Source: Sambucus nigra
Lineage: Eukaryota; Streptophyta; Magnoliopsida; Dipsacales; Adoxaceae
Assembly (NCBI GenBank): GCA_949130495.1
Contig: CASBWL010000415.1
Location: 1-64,000 of the forward strand
Direction of reading: 5' to 3'
Length of the DNA stretch: 64,000 bases
The notes under the pieces are model-generated. The model had not been told where the DNA came from, searched no databases, and saw only the letters and a program-made list of their open reading frames with translations. Positions 47,536 through 58,504 of the stretch are shown here, piece after piece. A program made the position numbers and the translations under genes. Every line of letters starts with the position of its first letter. The first letter of the stretch is position 1.

Positions 47536-48910
47536 TTTAATATAAAGCAAATGTGACATTAAATGTGACGGTGCAATATGGCCAAAGAGTAATGGTAGCG
47601 AGAGTTTTTTTGATGACAGGAGGTTTGGTGGCATTCTTATCCCAATGTTTTAATATAAAGCAAATTTAATATTTTTTGAATAAAATGTCTCATTCTAAGG
47701 ATATAAAAAAATAGGGGCAACATTTTTAAAGAAAAATAAAGAATAAAACTAGGTTCTAGAAAAAGTAAAAATAATAATAATTAGGGATATAATAAAATAG
47801 GGACTATTTTTATAAATAAAAATAGTTAATTGTGCTTTTTTGGAACAGACTATGGCTTTAAGAAAACACTAAAATGGTTAAATTTTAAGATGGTAAAAGA
47901 GTAATTTCATAATTTTAGGAATTATTTGGGACTAAATATTTTTAAAAAAATATTAAACTAAGAATTAAATATAAAATAGTCATATTTTTACTGTAGATAT
48001 TCTATATTTTGTCATGTTCTTAGCATTATGTGTTTTTAGTTAAAATGAGTTTAGTTAGCATTATATTGAAAAAATGTTATGATAATTATATTGAAAAAAA
48101 AAGCATTATATTGGTTGTCATCAGTGATGTGTGATGTGGAGTTAATTAAATTGAAATATGAACCATGGAAGCAAAGATGGTCAGAAGTAAATAGCTGGCA
48201 CTGCCACACAAACCATGCAGTTCCAATACGGTTTTGATTGGCGGTACAAGTAGAATTTCTCCAATTTTTATATATACTAATTTTTATATATCTCTATCTC
48301 TATCTCTATCTCTATCTCTACTACTTAAAAAGAGGGAAGTTTCTCTTCAAATATCAAAGTACTAAACTATCCTCATTAAATTAATATTTCCTATCATACC
48401 CTTAATATTAATCTCACACATTCATTAAATTAAAATCATTCCATGAATCTTAAGTTGATATGTTCTCTCTCCTAATAAATTCATCTACCAAAACTTTCAA
48501 ATACATTCATCTTGAAACCCTAGAAATCAAAAGTCAGCTGCCCAAGTTCCTTCATCTTCCCATCAGATTCATATTGTATAGTTTCTTCGTTGATGTTGTT
48601 TCTTGTCCAAAAAACAAGGTTCATCAAAAGTATGCATTTGTTAATTTGAAAGTAAATACATAATTTTTGTAATTATATTTATCTCATTCATGAATGTTGT
48701 CTCTCGTTTGTACTCAGATTTTATATTTCCAATTTTATTGTTGTTATATTCATGTTTATAATAATTCTAAATTCAATGTTAATTTCAGAAAATTTATATA
48801 TTTTTTAAGTTAAGGAATTACCAAGTTCACACCTTATTAGATTATTGTTTTTTATGCATTCATATGTATTTCCCAGCTGGACACGTTTGTATTCATGTTT
48901 ATTTCTTAAA

Positions 48911-50543
48911 GATTCTAAAAATTCTTAAAACACTCCAATTACTTTTTAAAAGACAAACTTGCTCTTTGCTCTAAAGATCAAACAAATATTTTTTTAGTTA
49001 TTAATTTTTTTCATATAACATAGTATTTAAAATATTTTTTTAATTTTTAAAATTAAAAAATAACTGTTTTTATAAAAACTGCTAAAAAAACTGTTATGAT
49101 AGTTTTAAAAACCCTTTTTTATTTAAAAAATTGTTATGATACTTTTATAGAAGTTTTTTTAAAGATAGATTTAAAAACTGTTTGTTAAATTGAAAATTGT
49201 TTTTATAATCGAACATGAATCAAATAAAAGCAACTCGACACAACACGACACGATAAATTTTTTTTAACCAAACATGAACACGATCCTAATAAAAGTAATA
49301 CGATACAACATGAAATATTATTTTTTTACAAAACACGAACACGACCCAAGTAAAAGTGTCACGCCACAATATATGTTATATTTTTTAACCAAACACGAAC
49401 CCAACTAAAATAAAAATTACACGACACCCCTCAAAATCTTATTTTCACCTATAAAGGTAATATGACACCACGAAATCTTATTTTTTACCAAATACTAACA
49501 CAACCCATTTAAAATGCAACACGGCAAGTGGATCATGCTCGCATTTCATAAAAAAAGAGATTTTGTGTCGTGCCATGTCACTTTCATATGTGTCATATTC
49601 ATTTTACGTATAATTAAGATTTTGAGGTGTGTTGTGCCATGTCGTGTTAATTTTATTTTGGTCCCGTATTATAAAATATTTTAAATAAAATGTACAAATA
49701 AACAGTTTTAAACAATTTTTAAGTGCCTAAAGATTTTATTAAAAAAAAAAAGATTCTAATAGTTACTATTTTGAAACTACTGACTTTTTATTTTTATAAA
49801 ACAATTTTTGTAACAATTTTCTTAAAACACTCCCATGCTTGGATTTTACTTAAAATATTTTTTTAAATAAAATCTTCAGGGACTTAAAAAATTGTTTAAA
49901 ACTGTTCTTTTTTACATTTTATTTAAAATATTTTATAATACCGTCTATACATACCGTTGGCGCATACCAACATACTAAAAAAATGGTCCTTGCCAGCGGT
50001 ATGTATAGGTGGTTGGACCGCCTATTCATACCGCTGGCGCGGGCCATTTTTTTAAATAGTAAAACTATTATTTTTAAAATAATAAATAATGGTCCTCGCC
50101 ACCGGTATAAAAAAAATTCGACTTCATGTCACGTCGCGTTTTATTTGGATCGTGATCGTGTTACTTAAAAAATATAAAAAACAATTTTCAATATAAAAAA
50201 CAGTTTTTCATTTGTTACTTTTTTTCCCTATTTTATGTAAAAAAATATTTTTTTTTGAAAAAAAATAAATAGTTTTTAAATAAATCTAAAAAAAAATTAA
50301 ACTATCATAACAGCCTTTTAAATAAATAAATAAAAAGTTTTTTAAAACAATCATAACATTTTTGATAAAAAAACTGTTATTTTTTAATTTCAAAAAATAA
50401 AAAATATTTAAAAAAACAGTTTAAAATACTATTCTTTATTGAAAAAAAATTAACAAATAAAACAGTATTTGTTTGATCTTTAGAGCAAATGGCAAGTTTG
50501 TCTTTCAAAAAGTATTTGGAGTGTTTTAAGATTTTTTGGAGCG
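48911..50543. mobile_element. Foldback element inside the Helitron, about 1.6 kb
   Basis: The left end (TTCTTAAAACACTCC, then AAAGACAAACTTGC, GCTCTAAAGATCAAACAAAT) returns in reverse complement at 50460-50543. Further inside, AACTGTTATGATAGTTTT near 49090 pairs with AAACTATCATAACAG at 50299. The interior has a roughly 60-bp tandem array rich in ACACGACAC and ACCAAACACGAAC (49215-49540), with its reverse complement (GTGTCGTGCCATGTC) from 49565, and a TACCGCTGGCG-containing segment at 49955-50110. No open frame of note and no clear target duplication. Confidence 0.7.
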
Positions 50544-50919
50544 TGGTTAGCTATACCCGTTAATACCACATTGAAAATATTTCCTATAATTTATATTCGA
50601 AATGGTCATATATTTCCTTTGAAACTTTTTAGGATATTGTCAATACTTGTGGTCAAAGCTTGGATTGTCCATCTCATAGTGAAGGAATCTCACTTTGGTT
50701 TATGAGGTAATTGCAATTGATTAATGTATCATTAATATTTTACTTATCATTTAGAAACTCATCTATATAAGATTCTCTTATGTTGACAAAAATGAAAAAG
50801 TATGGCCCATCACAACCGTAATGATAATCATTAATACGTTTGTCTAACAATTTTCTAATCTCAAATACCTTTTTGTAAAATAAATAAATGATTATATATA
50901 TGGTTAGCATCTTTCACTT

Positions 50920-51420
50920 AATATAATTGATGGTGGAATTTGGTACATTTTCCTAGAATATGTGACAACTTGATTGTTGTGAATATTTGGAGTGATAATT
51001 TAACTGGTGAGATAGGAAATTCCCTTGATGTATGCTCTAATATTCAGTACGATGATCTGAGCGCTAACAAATTAAGTGTAGATTTTGGGTTTAAATTTGA
51101 GGCGCTGAAAGAGTTTTGGGAATCAGAGAAGTGATTAGGTAGCATAGTGTCACTCACGAAAAATTGCACTTTACAAACCCTGGACCCGTCGAGAAATGTT
51201 TTCAGATGATAATAACCTAGGGGAATTTCAAACTGCCAAAATTTACCTGTATTGACTCTGTGGGATTACAGGGCCGATTCAACAAGAGATTGGTTTATTT
51301 TTTAATCTCTCGGGGCTTTTGTTGGGTAACAAATCCTTAATTTTAGAGTCATTATTAAGCCTGAGAAAATTGCCTTTCCTAAATCTATGTACGAACAAAT
51401 TTTATACTCCATATTAACAT
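50920..51420 (+). pseudogene. Leucine-rich-repeat receptor fragment captured by the Helitron
   Basis: The frame at 50940-51134 reads LIVVNIWSDNLTGEIGNSL, then CSNIQYDDLSANKLS: LxLNIWxNNLTGEIPxSLGNCSNLQYLDLSxNKLSG is the plant extracellular LRR repeat of receptor-like kinases and receptor-like proteins. Frame-shifted repeats seem to follow to about 51410 (for example IQQEIGLFFNLSGLLLGN and LRKLPFLNLCTNKF). Such receptors bind ligands at the plasma membrane in defence or development. No kinase domain, signal peptide or intact frame is present. It sits between Helitron sequence on both sides, so capture is the simplest explanation. Confidence 0.75.
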
Positions 51421-51736
51421 CCCCTCATTTTGTACCCATTTGATGAGCCACATAAATCATTTCAACCACTCGGAAGAGGTATTTTTACCAGAGTTTTTGC
51501 AGTACCTCTGTTGCAGTTATAGGGATTCTAACCAAACCTAAGTTTTGAAGAAATTAAAACAATTTACTCAACAATAAGATGAATTGAAAACAACAATTGT
51601 AAATTAATTTTATAAAATTAAAAAAAATTATGGTACTTGAATAAGTGCAATGTATTCCGTAAGTATCCATAGATCACAAACTAAATAAGTAACACTCAAT
51701 ACTAAATACTAAGAGCACTTAGACTCATTCAATGAT

Positions 51737-51997
51737 ATGATGATTGATATGTTCTACGGAGAATTGAAGACATTAAATATCTTTGATGAAGCTGTGGATG
51801 ACACGCACAACTATTACCAAGAAGAATTTTTAAATTCTTTGATGCCGAATGGATTGCCACCACACGCATTGAAACTTAAACATAATTGCCCAATCATTCT
51901 TCTATGCAATATAAATCCATCAATTGGATTATGTAACGGAACAAGAATGTTGCTCAAATGTTCTTCGGATAATGTCATCCACGTTCGTCGCTCATAA
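51737..51997 (+). pseudogene. Helitron RepHel helicase (PIF1-type) C-terminal fragment
   Basis: The 86-codon frame includes YYQEEFLNSLMPNGLPPHAL, LKLKHNCPIILLCNINPSIG and LCNGTRMLL. In plant Helitron helicases this block (YxxEFLNSLxxxGLPPHxLxLKxGxPxxLLRNLDPxxGLCNGTRL) is strongly conserved and lies C-terminal to the Walker motifs. Here the motifs upstream and the final SF1 motifs downstream are absent. The protein would unwind DNA and initiate rolling-circle transposition; this remnant cannot. It confirms the Helitron assignment independently of the termini. Confidence 0.9.
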
Positions 51998-52544
51998 AGT
52001 TGAAGAGGAAGAACAACCTTTGAATCCTAACAAACGTCAAAAGCAACATATTTAAGTATTAAATTTTCGGTTTTAAGGATTACACACTGTTTTTTAACAA
52101 ATGTCATCTTCTTTTAATGATATTTCCCTATAAATCATTTCAAGATAATTTTATTGTGATATATTTATTCGAATTATATATACATACATGTTTGTGTGTA
52201 TAGCCTGCATTTGAGTAGGGAGTTCTGAGTTCGTTTGTGATAGAGTTTGAGTATTCACAAGAATCTCTTGTATAGTTTACAGTTGAATGGAGATTTGGTT
52301 TTTGGGGTAATGATCGATGCTTCTTACTAGGTACTTTATATTATATTCTAACAAAACAGATTCTATATAATATGTTGCAAGTATTTTTATTACTTTGTCC
52401 TTCACAGATTTATAGTGAAAGATTAATATCTGGAAACGGCCACACGTGCAACGCACATGGGCATAACTAGTACTTATAAATGAGAAGATGTGAAGGGATA
52501 CTCAATCCAACCTTTGATTCGTTGAAGCCACAGTGTCCTCAGTT

Positions 52545-52700
<156 letters not shown>

Positions 52701-53212
52701 AATTGCTATTAAAATATTTACCGATTAGTATTCATAATAATACGTTATTTCTTGATATTTTTACAAATTAAATGTTTATAATTTTTATTTCATATTTAGT
52801 AATTTTGATTTAAATGGATGCTTATTATATAAATCATACTTTTTAGTAAAATAAATAAGAAAAAATATTATACTTTTTTTATTGTAAAGTTATAGCTATA
52901 TATACATGTGTATGTATATAATTTTTTATTTTTTTTTACAATTTTCCTCTTGTTAACTAAACACACACAATAAGGTTATGTTTGTTTGATAGGAAAGGAA
53001 AGGAAAAGTGAAGGAAAATAACTTTCCTGCACTTTTTGTTGAGTTTGGTTAGTAGGAAAGTTGTGGGAAAATGATTCTAAATTTTTTTCGCAGGAACAAC
53101 TTTCCACAAAACGCATCCTACTAAAGACCTAGAATTTTGCAGGAAAGTTAAAGGAAAGTTGTTATATTACCATATAGATTATTATTACTATTAGTTTTAG
53201 TTTTATTATAAA

Positions 53213-53340
<128 letters not shown>

Positions 53341-53435
53341 CAATTAGTACTAATATATTTACCAATAAATATTCACAATAAAGATCAAGGAAAGTTGGTA
53401 TATTACCATGTAGATTATTATTACTATTATTTTTA

Positions 53436-53566
<131 letters not shown>

Positions 53567-54326
53567 AACTAGTACTAAATTATTCACCAAAAATATTTAC
53601 AATAATACCCAATATATGGATATTTTTACAAATTCAATGTTCAATTTTTTATTCATATTTATTAATGTTTGAGTAAATGGATGCTTATTATATAAATCAT
53701 ATTTTCTGATGATTCAAATAATAAACATATAATACTTATATTTTTCGTAAAATTATAAATATATAATTTTCATTTTCCTTGACTTCACTTCACTTCACTT
53801 TTCCTGGGAATCATTTTCCCGCTTAACATTCCTAACAAACAAACGGAGCCTATTTTTTTGTTTACTTAACCCCCACTTCTTAATGTCATATTGGACTTAA
53901 ACCCCGGTATATTAATGTCTTAACATCATTGTCGAAAACAATATAATCCATTTTAATAACCTATAATATAATTAAGCTAAGTGTCAAAGCCATTTTTCCT
54001 TTTAATAAAACCATTTAACTACAACATTCCAATAATAACTTATAAACCATTCACCATATATAGGAATATAATAAGTACTGAATAAGAATTAAATAAGACT
54101 GGGTAAAACCACCCAGTTCAAAACTCCAAACCATAAAATAAACTAAAAACAATATCTCTGATAAAGGAATAGCAGCGAGTGACAATTGCCCTAAATAGGA
54201 AGTCTAAATGAAACTGAATGGAAAGGATAGATGCATCTACTCCAAGGACGTACAGCTTCCACAATAGTTGTAGCATGTCTGACAATCCAATCTCTAATTC
54301 TGGTACCCCTACGACTGAGCACCTGG

Positions 54327-54329
<3 letters not shown>

Positions 54330-54387
<58 letters not shown>
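54330..54387. repeat. (TA)n microsatellite in solo LTR no. 3
   Basis: About 28 uninterrupted AT units. Confidence 0.97.
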
Positions 54388-54388
<1 letters not shown>

Positions 54389-54820
54389 CAAAAGAGAGAA
54401 GAGATGTAATAAACGGGCCAGGGCCCGAGGTTTCAAAAAACTGATTTAGCAAGTATTTAAAACTGGTTCTTAAAACAAGTCTTATACGCATGCTAGTTAT
54501 CGAACTCTCACATGAGCTTCTTACCTCTCATTTATTGTGAACGCCTAAGGTACATCTAATTTTCCCCTAGTTATACCACCCAGTCTAACTAGTCTGAATT
54601 CACTCTAATAGTATCTATACTCACCTGTAGTATACCTGTATCGCCCATACAATACGCTTTCAAATTAACCTATGTCGAACAGCTAATCAATATGTTTTCT
54701 CATCTTCATAATAAATCTATTATACTCTTAAGATTTATTTTATAAAACAAAATTTTCATCTCTACTAACTATACACGGTAGAATGATTCACAAGTTACGT
54801 ATTTATATATTCTTTAATAC

Positions 54821-55100
54821 TGCAGCCCCGGGTTAAGACCCATTAGTGCAACTAACCATAATAATACTGCACCCCCAGATTATCACCCATTAGTGCACCT
54901 ATAATAATAATCTTGTACCCCCAGGTTATCACCCATTAGTACACTGATAATAATATTCTTGTACCCCCGGGTTAACACCCATTAGTACACCTAACGATAG
55001 AATCCCTACACCCTCGAGTTATCACTCATTAGTGCATCTAATAATAAGATTCTTACACCCCTGGATTATCACCCATTAGTGCTCTTAACAATAATATAAC
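54821..55100 (+). repeat. 46-47-bp tandem repeat, six units, in solo LTR no. 3
   Basis: Units begin near 54821, 54868, 54914, 54960, 55006 and 55053. The core phrase is TACCCCCAGGTTATCACCCA, then TTAGTGCACCTAATAATAAT; units differ by a few substitutions each. Confidence 0.92.
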
Positions 55101-56592
55101 ATAATAGGCATACACACATCCTATTATAATTTATAGGTATTTCTCCAACCCACATATATACTCCTTATAAGTATTTTATTCTCAACACTACGTATAGTAT
55201 AAATATTTATATTACTATCTCTCTCATAGTCTCCAAGGTACATTCTCTCTATACCGAAATAATTAAAGTATTAATTCTCATATACTTTACTCAATTTCTG
55301 TATTGTTTAAATTTACTATCGGGCAGTTTCTCTCACTCCAATAAACCGGTAAAACTCAAAACTGGACTCTAAGAAAATTCCCAGAAATTCCCTCTGTCGC
55401 TCGAACCAGATGGCATGTCATTTGAACGACTACCACGTGTCGCTCGACCGACTTCGCGCGAGACACACTATTTCTTCTTCTTCGCAGATTTCCAGCATTT
55501 TCTACCATTTTTTAACCTAAAAACCTCTAAGATTCAACACCCAATGTCTCATCATCAATCCCCATCAACACATAACATGTTATATGTCATTTCTAACATC
55601 CTAGGATAAATAATTCGTTAATAATCATCATAATTTTATAAAATCGCCAAATTAATTCACATGAACCCTAGTTTCCAAAATTTCAATTAAAAAACCTAAT
55701 CAACCCAGATTCGTTCATCAATATATGATTCAATTTCGTAATTAATCCTCTACATACATGAAAGAATATCAACAATAATTAACCCAGCATTTTATCATCA
55801 TTTAACCTCATATTTTCCCCCAATTAACATGTAAATCATGATTAATTCCACCTAGAGTAACATGAGTATGATTATTGCTAAAAGAAAGAAAGTAATAAAC
55901 ACTTTCCTTAAATCGAAGGTCTGAATCCTTTGGTGACGTTGGTATAGACACGTTCCTCTCTTCTCGATCTACGCATTGGTGGTGGTGGTTGTGCAAGGTG
56001 GTGATAATTTAGCCTTCCATCTTGGATATTGGTTCTCCCTCACACCCTTTATTGTCGTTCTTTACTTTCTGTGTCTCTCAACCCTAAAGGACTTTTCTTG
56101 GCTGATAAAATAACTCCCAATTTTCGTCCATTAATTAAACCCAAAAATACAATTTACCATAATGCCCTCTCGGAGTGCCGGTTAGGCCTAAAATTGCCCT
56201 GAGACTCAAACTAAACACCCATGTTTACTATTTTGACTATCTCGACCATTCTAGACTCAACGGCGCACTGGAAATGACCATGCGACTTAATAAAAATAAT
56301 TTTTCTTTTTATCCCAATCAATTAGTCTTAACACGACTCACACGCGCATCGGACTTAAATTACCAAGATGTCGTATTATTCACTCTCGATAATTTATCGA
56401 AGTGTATAGTTCCATATTACATATCACACATTAATATTAAATCAATAAGTATTAACCCTTGGCACGCTAGTTAATAATTATTTTTAAATCTGGATTAATT
56501 AACAATAAAATTCTCACATTTTAATTCAATTAATCCCACTGTAATAATTAATCCCATAATTATTTAAATCATAAAAAATGTGGGGTATTACA

Positions 56593-58200
56593 ATTACTCA
56601 TGGGGTGTAATGGAGCATAAGTACGCCCTGTCCGACCCAAACTATAGCAATACTCTCTCAGGTAGCCTTTCTTCTTATAATAAATACAAAAGTACACAGT
56701 CTGACGCCTACCTCGGTTTACTTTTCTTGGCCGAACAACTTTCTTGGGTTTCGATGGATGACCATACGGATTCTTCGTAAACTCACGGACTGGTCCAGGT
56801 GCAATTTGTGAAGTGGATGCACCATCAAACCCAACTCTCGGCCTCTCGCCAAATCCTAAAGCAGGGGCGAGGAGCATCTTCCCTATCTTTCCAGATCTAT
56901 CCTCGATTTAAACCTTGACTTCCCGTGTTCTCTTAAGATCGTGAGTGAGATGGGCAAGAACGGATTGCAGAATCTTCTAATCCACTTCGGATGTATAGAG
57001 GTCTCTCATTAGATTAGTCATTTCCTTTTTCAAGTCCCCTTTGAATTTCTCAAAAAACTCTCTCTCTCCAAACAAACTCTCTCTATCCAAATAGACTCTC
57101 TTTCGCTCTCTCTCTCTCTCTTTCCACAAATAGACTATCTCTCACTCTCAAAGCGGTGCAAAAGGAGGACTCACTCTCTCTCATATTTTCTAACTCTTTC
57201 TCTAACGCTGTAATCCTAAGAACTAAACATTTATTATGCCTTTTGTTTTTAAATGAATCAACATATAAATCAGTATAAGCGCGACTAAGGTCACCATCGC
57301 TCTCACTCCCTACATCCTTTCTCTCACTCTCAATGTCAAGGTCTCCATGCGAAGAGGCATCCTCATCGATGTGAGGTGCATCAGAATCTCTCATGTGGTT
57401 TGACATGAATTCGGTGAAGTTGCACTCATGCGGTGATTCTTCTCCTGTATCCACTGACTCGACCTCGCTATCTTCACTCAGGGTAGCATTAAGAATAATT
57501 TTTCCTTTTTCTTTGGCTAGTCTGGTCAGCCTTGTATCACACTCAAAATCTCTATGAACTTTACCGACACACTCATAACACCTCTCTTCATTTCTCTTAG
57601 GTGTGTCTTTCTTTTCTTTTTCAAAATTCTTGACATTTCTATTTCTCTCAAATTTCTTTTTATCATTAAACTGGCCACTATATTTTGACTTGAGAAATTT
57701 CTTAAAATTCTTCACAAACAAAGCCAAATCATCTAAATCAAAGTCAAAATCAGAATCTGGCGTATTTTCCTCACTCCGTTTAGACGATTCTACCCTCCTC
57801 CTAGCTGACTCAAAATTCTTTTTGGCTTGGGCTTTAAGAGCTATCCCTTTATCTTTTGATTTAACAACTTTAGGAAACATATATATATATATATTATAGG
57901 TTTGAAGATCACCTACTAATTCTTCTAATTTAAGAGAGTTCAAATTTCCTAAAGAATTTAACACAGTGACTTTGGGGATGAACCGCTTAGGCAAAGAACG
58001 TAAGATTTTCTAAACTACATGTGCATTAGAAATGTGCTCACCAAGGTTGAAACTAGTCTTAATTATATCAGACAATCATGCATAGAATTCATCGAAACAT
58101 TAAGTCTCAAGCATAGTTATAGTCTCAAACTGTGTAGTTAGGTTCTGCAATTTAGATTTTTTAATAGTGTTCGTGTCTTCATGGGTAAGTTGAAGAACAA
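56593..58200 (-). pseudogene. Copia Sirevirus-type gag, truncated and broken
   Basis: Gag of this lineage packages element RNA. Minus-strand frames, with stops, give LQNLTTQFETI near 58145, LSDIIKTSFNLGEHIS and LRSLPKRFIPKVTV near 58085-57970, then an open run of 303 codons (57994-57083). This has LKLEELVGDLQTY, ALFVKNFKKFLK and a complete CCHC knuckle CYECVGKVHRDFEC near 57580-57540. The acidic tail and a coiled-coil-like C-terminal part (LRITALEKELENMRE) follow. A second cysteine motif (YFCIYYKKKGYLREYC, near 56700-56650) lies after a gap. These are hallmarks of Sirevirus gag. Protease, integrase and reverse transcriptase are absent: the sequence stops at solo LTR no. 3. The (TA)n run near 57885 inserts IYIYM into the frame. 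Confidence 0.85.
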
Positions 58201-58504
58201 AAATACATTTTCTATACACACACAAAAAATAAAATCCCATCCGAATCTATGGGATGGGTGCCTAACACCTTCCCATTTCGTAACTTAGCCCTCGAACCTT
58301 TGAACAATTGGTTTCGTAAGCATCAGTTTGTCTTTGATGCCGCTCTATCGAAGCGACGACATGTTCTTTTGCCTATTTTGTACAAAATAGGTTGGTGACT
58401 CCATCTCTTTACATTCACCCCACATCGATGACGGCCAAAGGGCTCCTAGAGTAAGAGGGCGCAAGACCTTCTTCCCCATTTTCCCCGCTCGAGAAGAGAG
58501 AGCA
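58201..58504 (-). other. Retroelement leader-like segment between gag and Tat RT
   Basis: The minus strand has GAGATGGAGTCACCAACC near 58410-58393 and GGGAAGGTGTTAGGCACCCA near 58277-58258. Phrases like GGAGTCGCCAC and GGAAGGTGTTAGGCACCC are often found together in plant retroelement leaders (recalled, not searched). No coding. Confidence 0.35.

Larger units (their letters stand above)
46035..48262. mobile_element. Long-TIR element (Mutator-like or foldback), 2.2 kb, non-autonomous
   Basis: The left end AGAGAAATTCTATTTGTCCC and the right end, read in reverse complement as GGAGAAATTCTACTTGTACC, start arms that stay complementary for hundreds of bases. Left 46035-46860 pairs with right 47588-48262, apart from a nested element. 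The flanks carry a flush 7-bp repeat AATTTTT (46028-46034 and 48263-48269). The centre (46862-47587) has GGGTCGGGTT-type repeats and a hairpin. No transposase. Very long TIRs suggest a Mutator-like element, but the target duplication is not the usual 9 bp. Confidence 0.75.
48315..52470 (+). mobile_element. Helitron, about 4.16 kb, degenerate, with nested element and captured gene fragment
   Basis: The 5' end TCTCTACTACTTAAAAAGAG (48315) follows an A and a (TCTCTA)n run. The 3' end has the plant Helitron hairpin CACGTGCAACGCACATGGGC followed by ATAACTAG and the target T (52471). This gives insertion between A and T with no target duplication, as Helitrons do by rolling-circle transposition. 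A RepHel helicase remnant lies at 51737-51997, on the same strand as the termini and near the 3' end. The rest of Rep and helicase is missing, so it cannot move by itself. It also contains a foldback element (48911-50543) and LRR receptor sequence (about 50920-51420). Confidence 0.88.
53866..56592 (-). mobile_element. Solo LTR no. 3, about 2.73 kb, minus strand
   Basis: On the minus strand it starts TGTAATACCCCACATTTTT (56592 downward). The other end is TTAACCCCCACTTCTTAATG at 53866, a damaged form of TGTGACACCCCAC. The flanks are TTTAC (53861-53865) and ATTAC (56593-56597), 4 of 5. The last 100 bases align with the end of solo LTR no. 2 (for example TTAATGTCTTAACATCATTG against its TGGTGTCATTCTTAGCATCA). 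Inside are the GATTCAGACC...AAGGAAAGTGTTT block (55898-55930), a GTCGCTCGACCGACTTCGCG segment near 55440, a (TA)n microsatellite and a 46-bp tandem array. It lies in a Sirevirus-type gag. Confidence 0.72.

Noticed and set aside
48288..48320. (TCTCTA)n run as a telomere-like or simple-repeat feature
   Set aside because: Better explained as slippage at the Helitron 5' terminus TCTCTACTAC; it is not the plant telomere motif.
54821..55100. 46-bp repeats considered as a CRISPR array
   Set aside because: Units are directly contiguous without unique spacers and lie in a plant LTR.
55415..55609. 64-codon plus-strand frame
   Set aside because: Inside solo LTR no. 3, crossing its GC-rich cluster and leader on the antisense strand.
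53866..58200. Solo LTR no. 3 considered as the 3' LTR of the Sirevirus gag element
   Set aside because: No polypurine tract precedes it, there is no pol, and near-matching 5-bp repeats flank it as an independent insertion.
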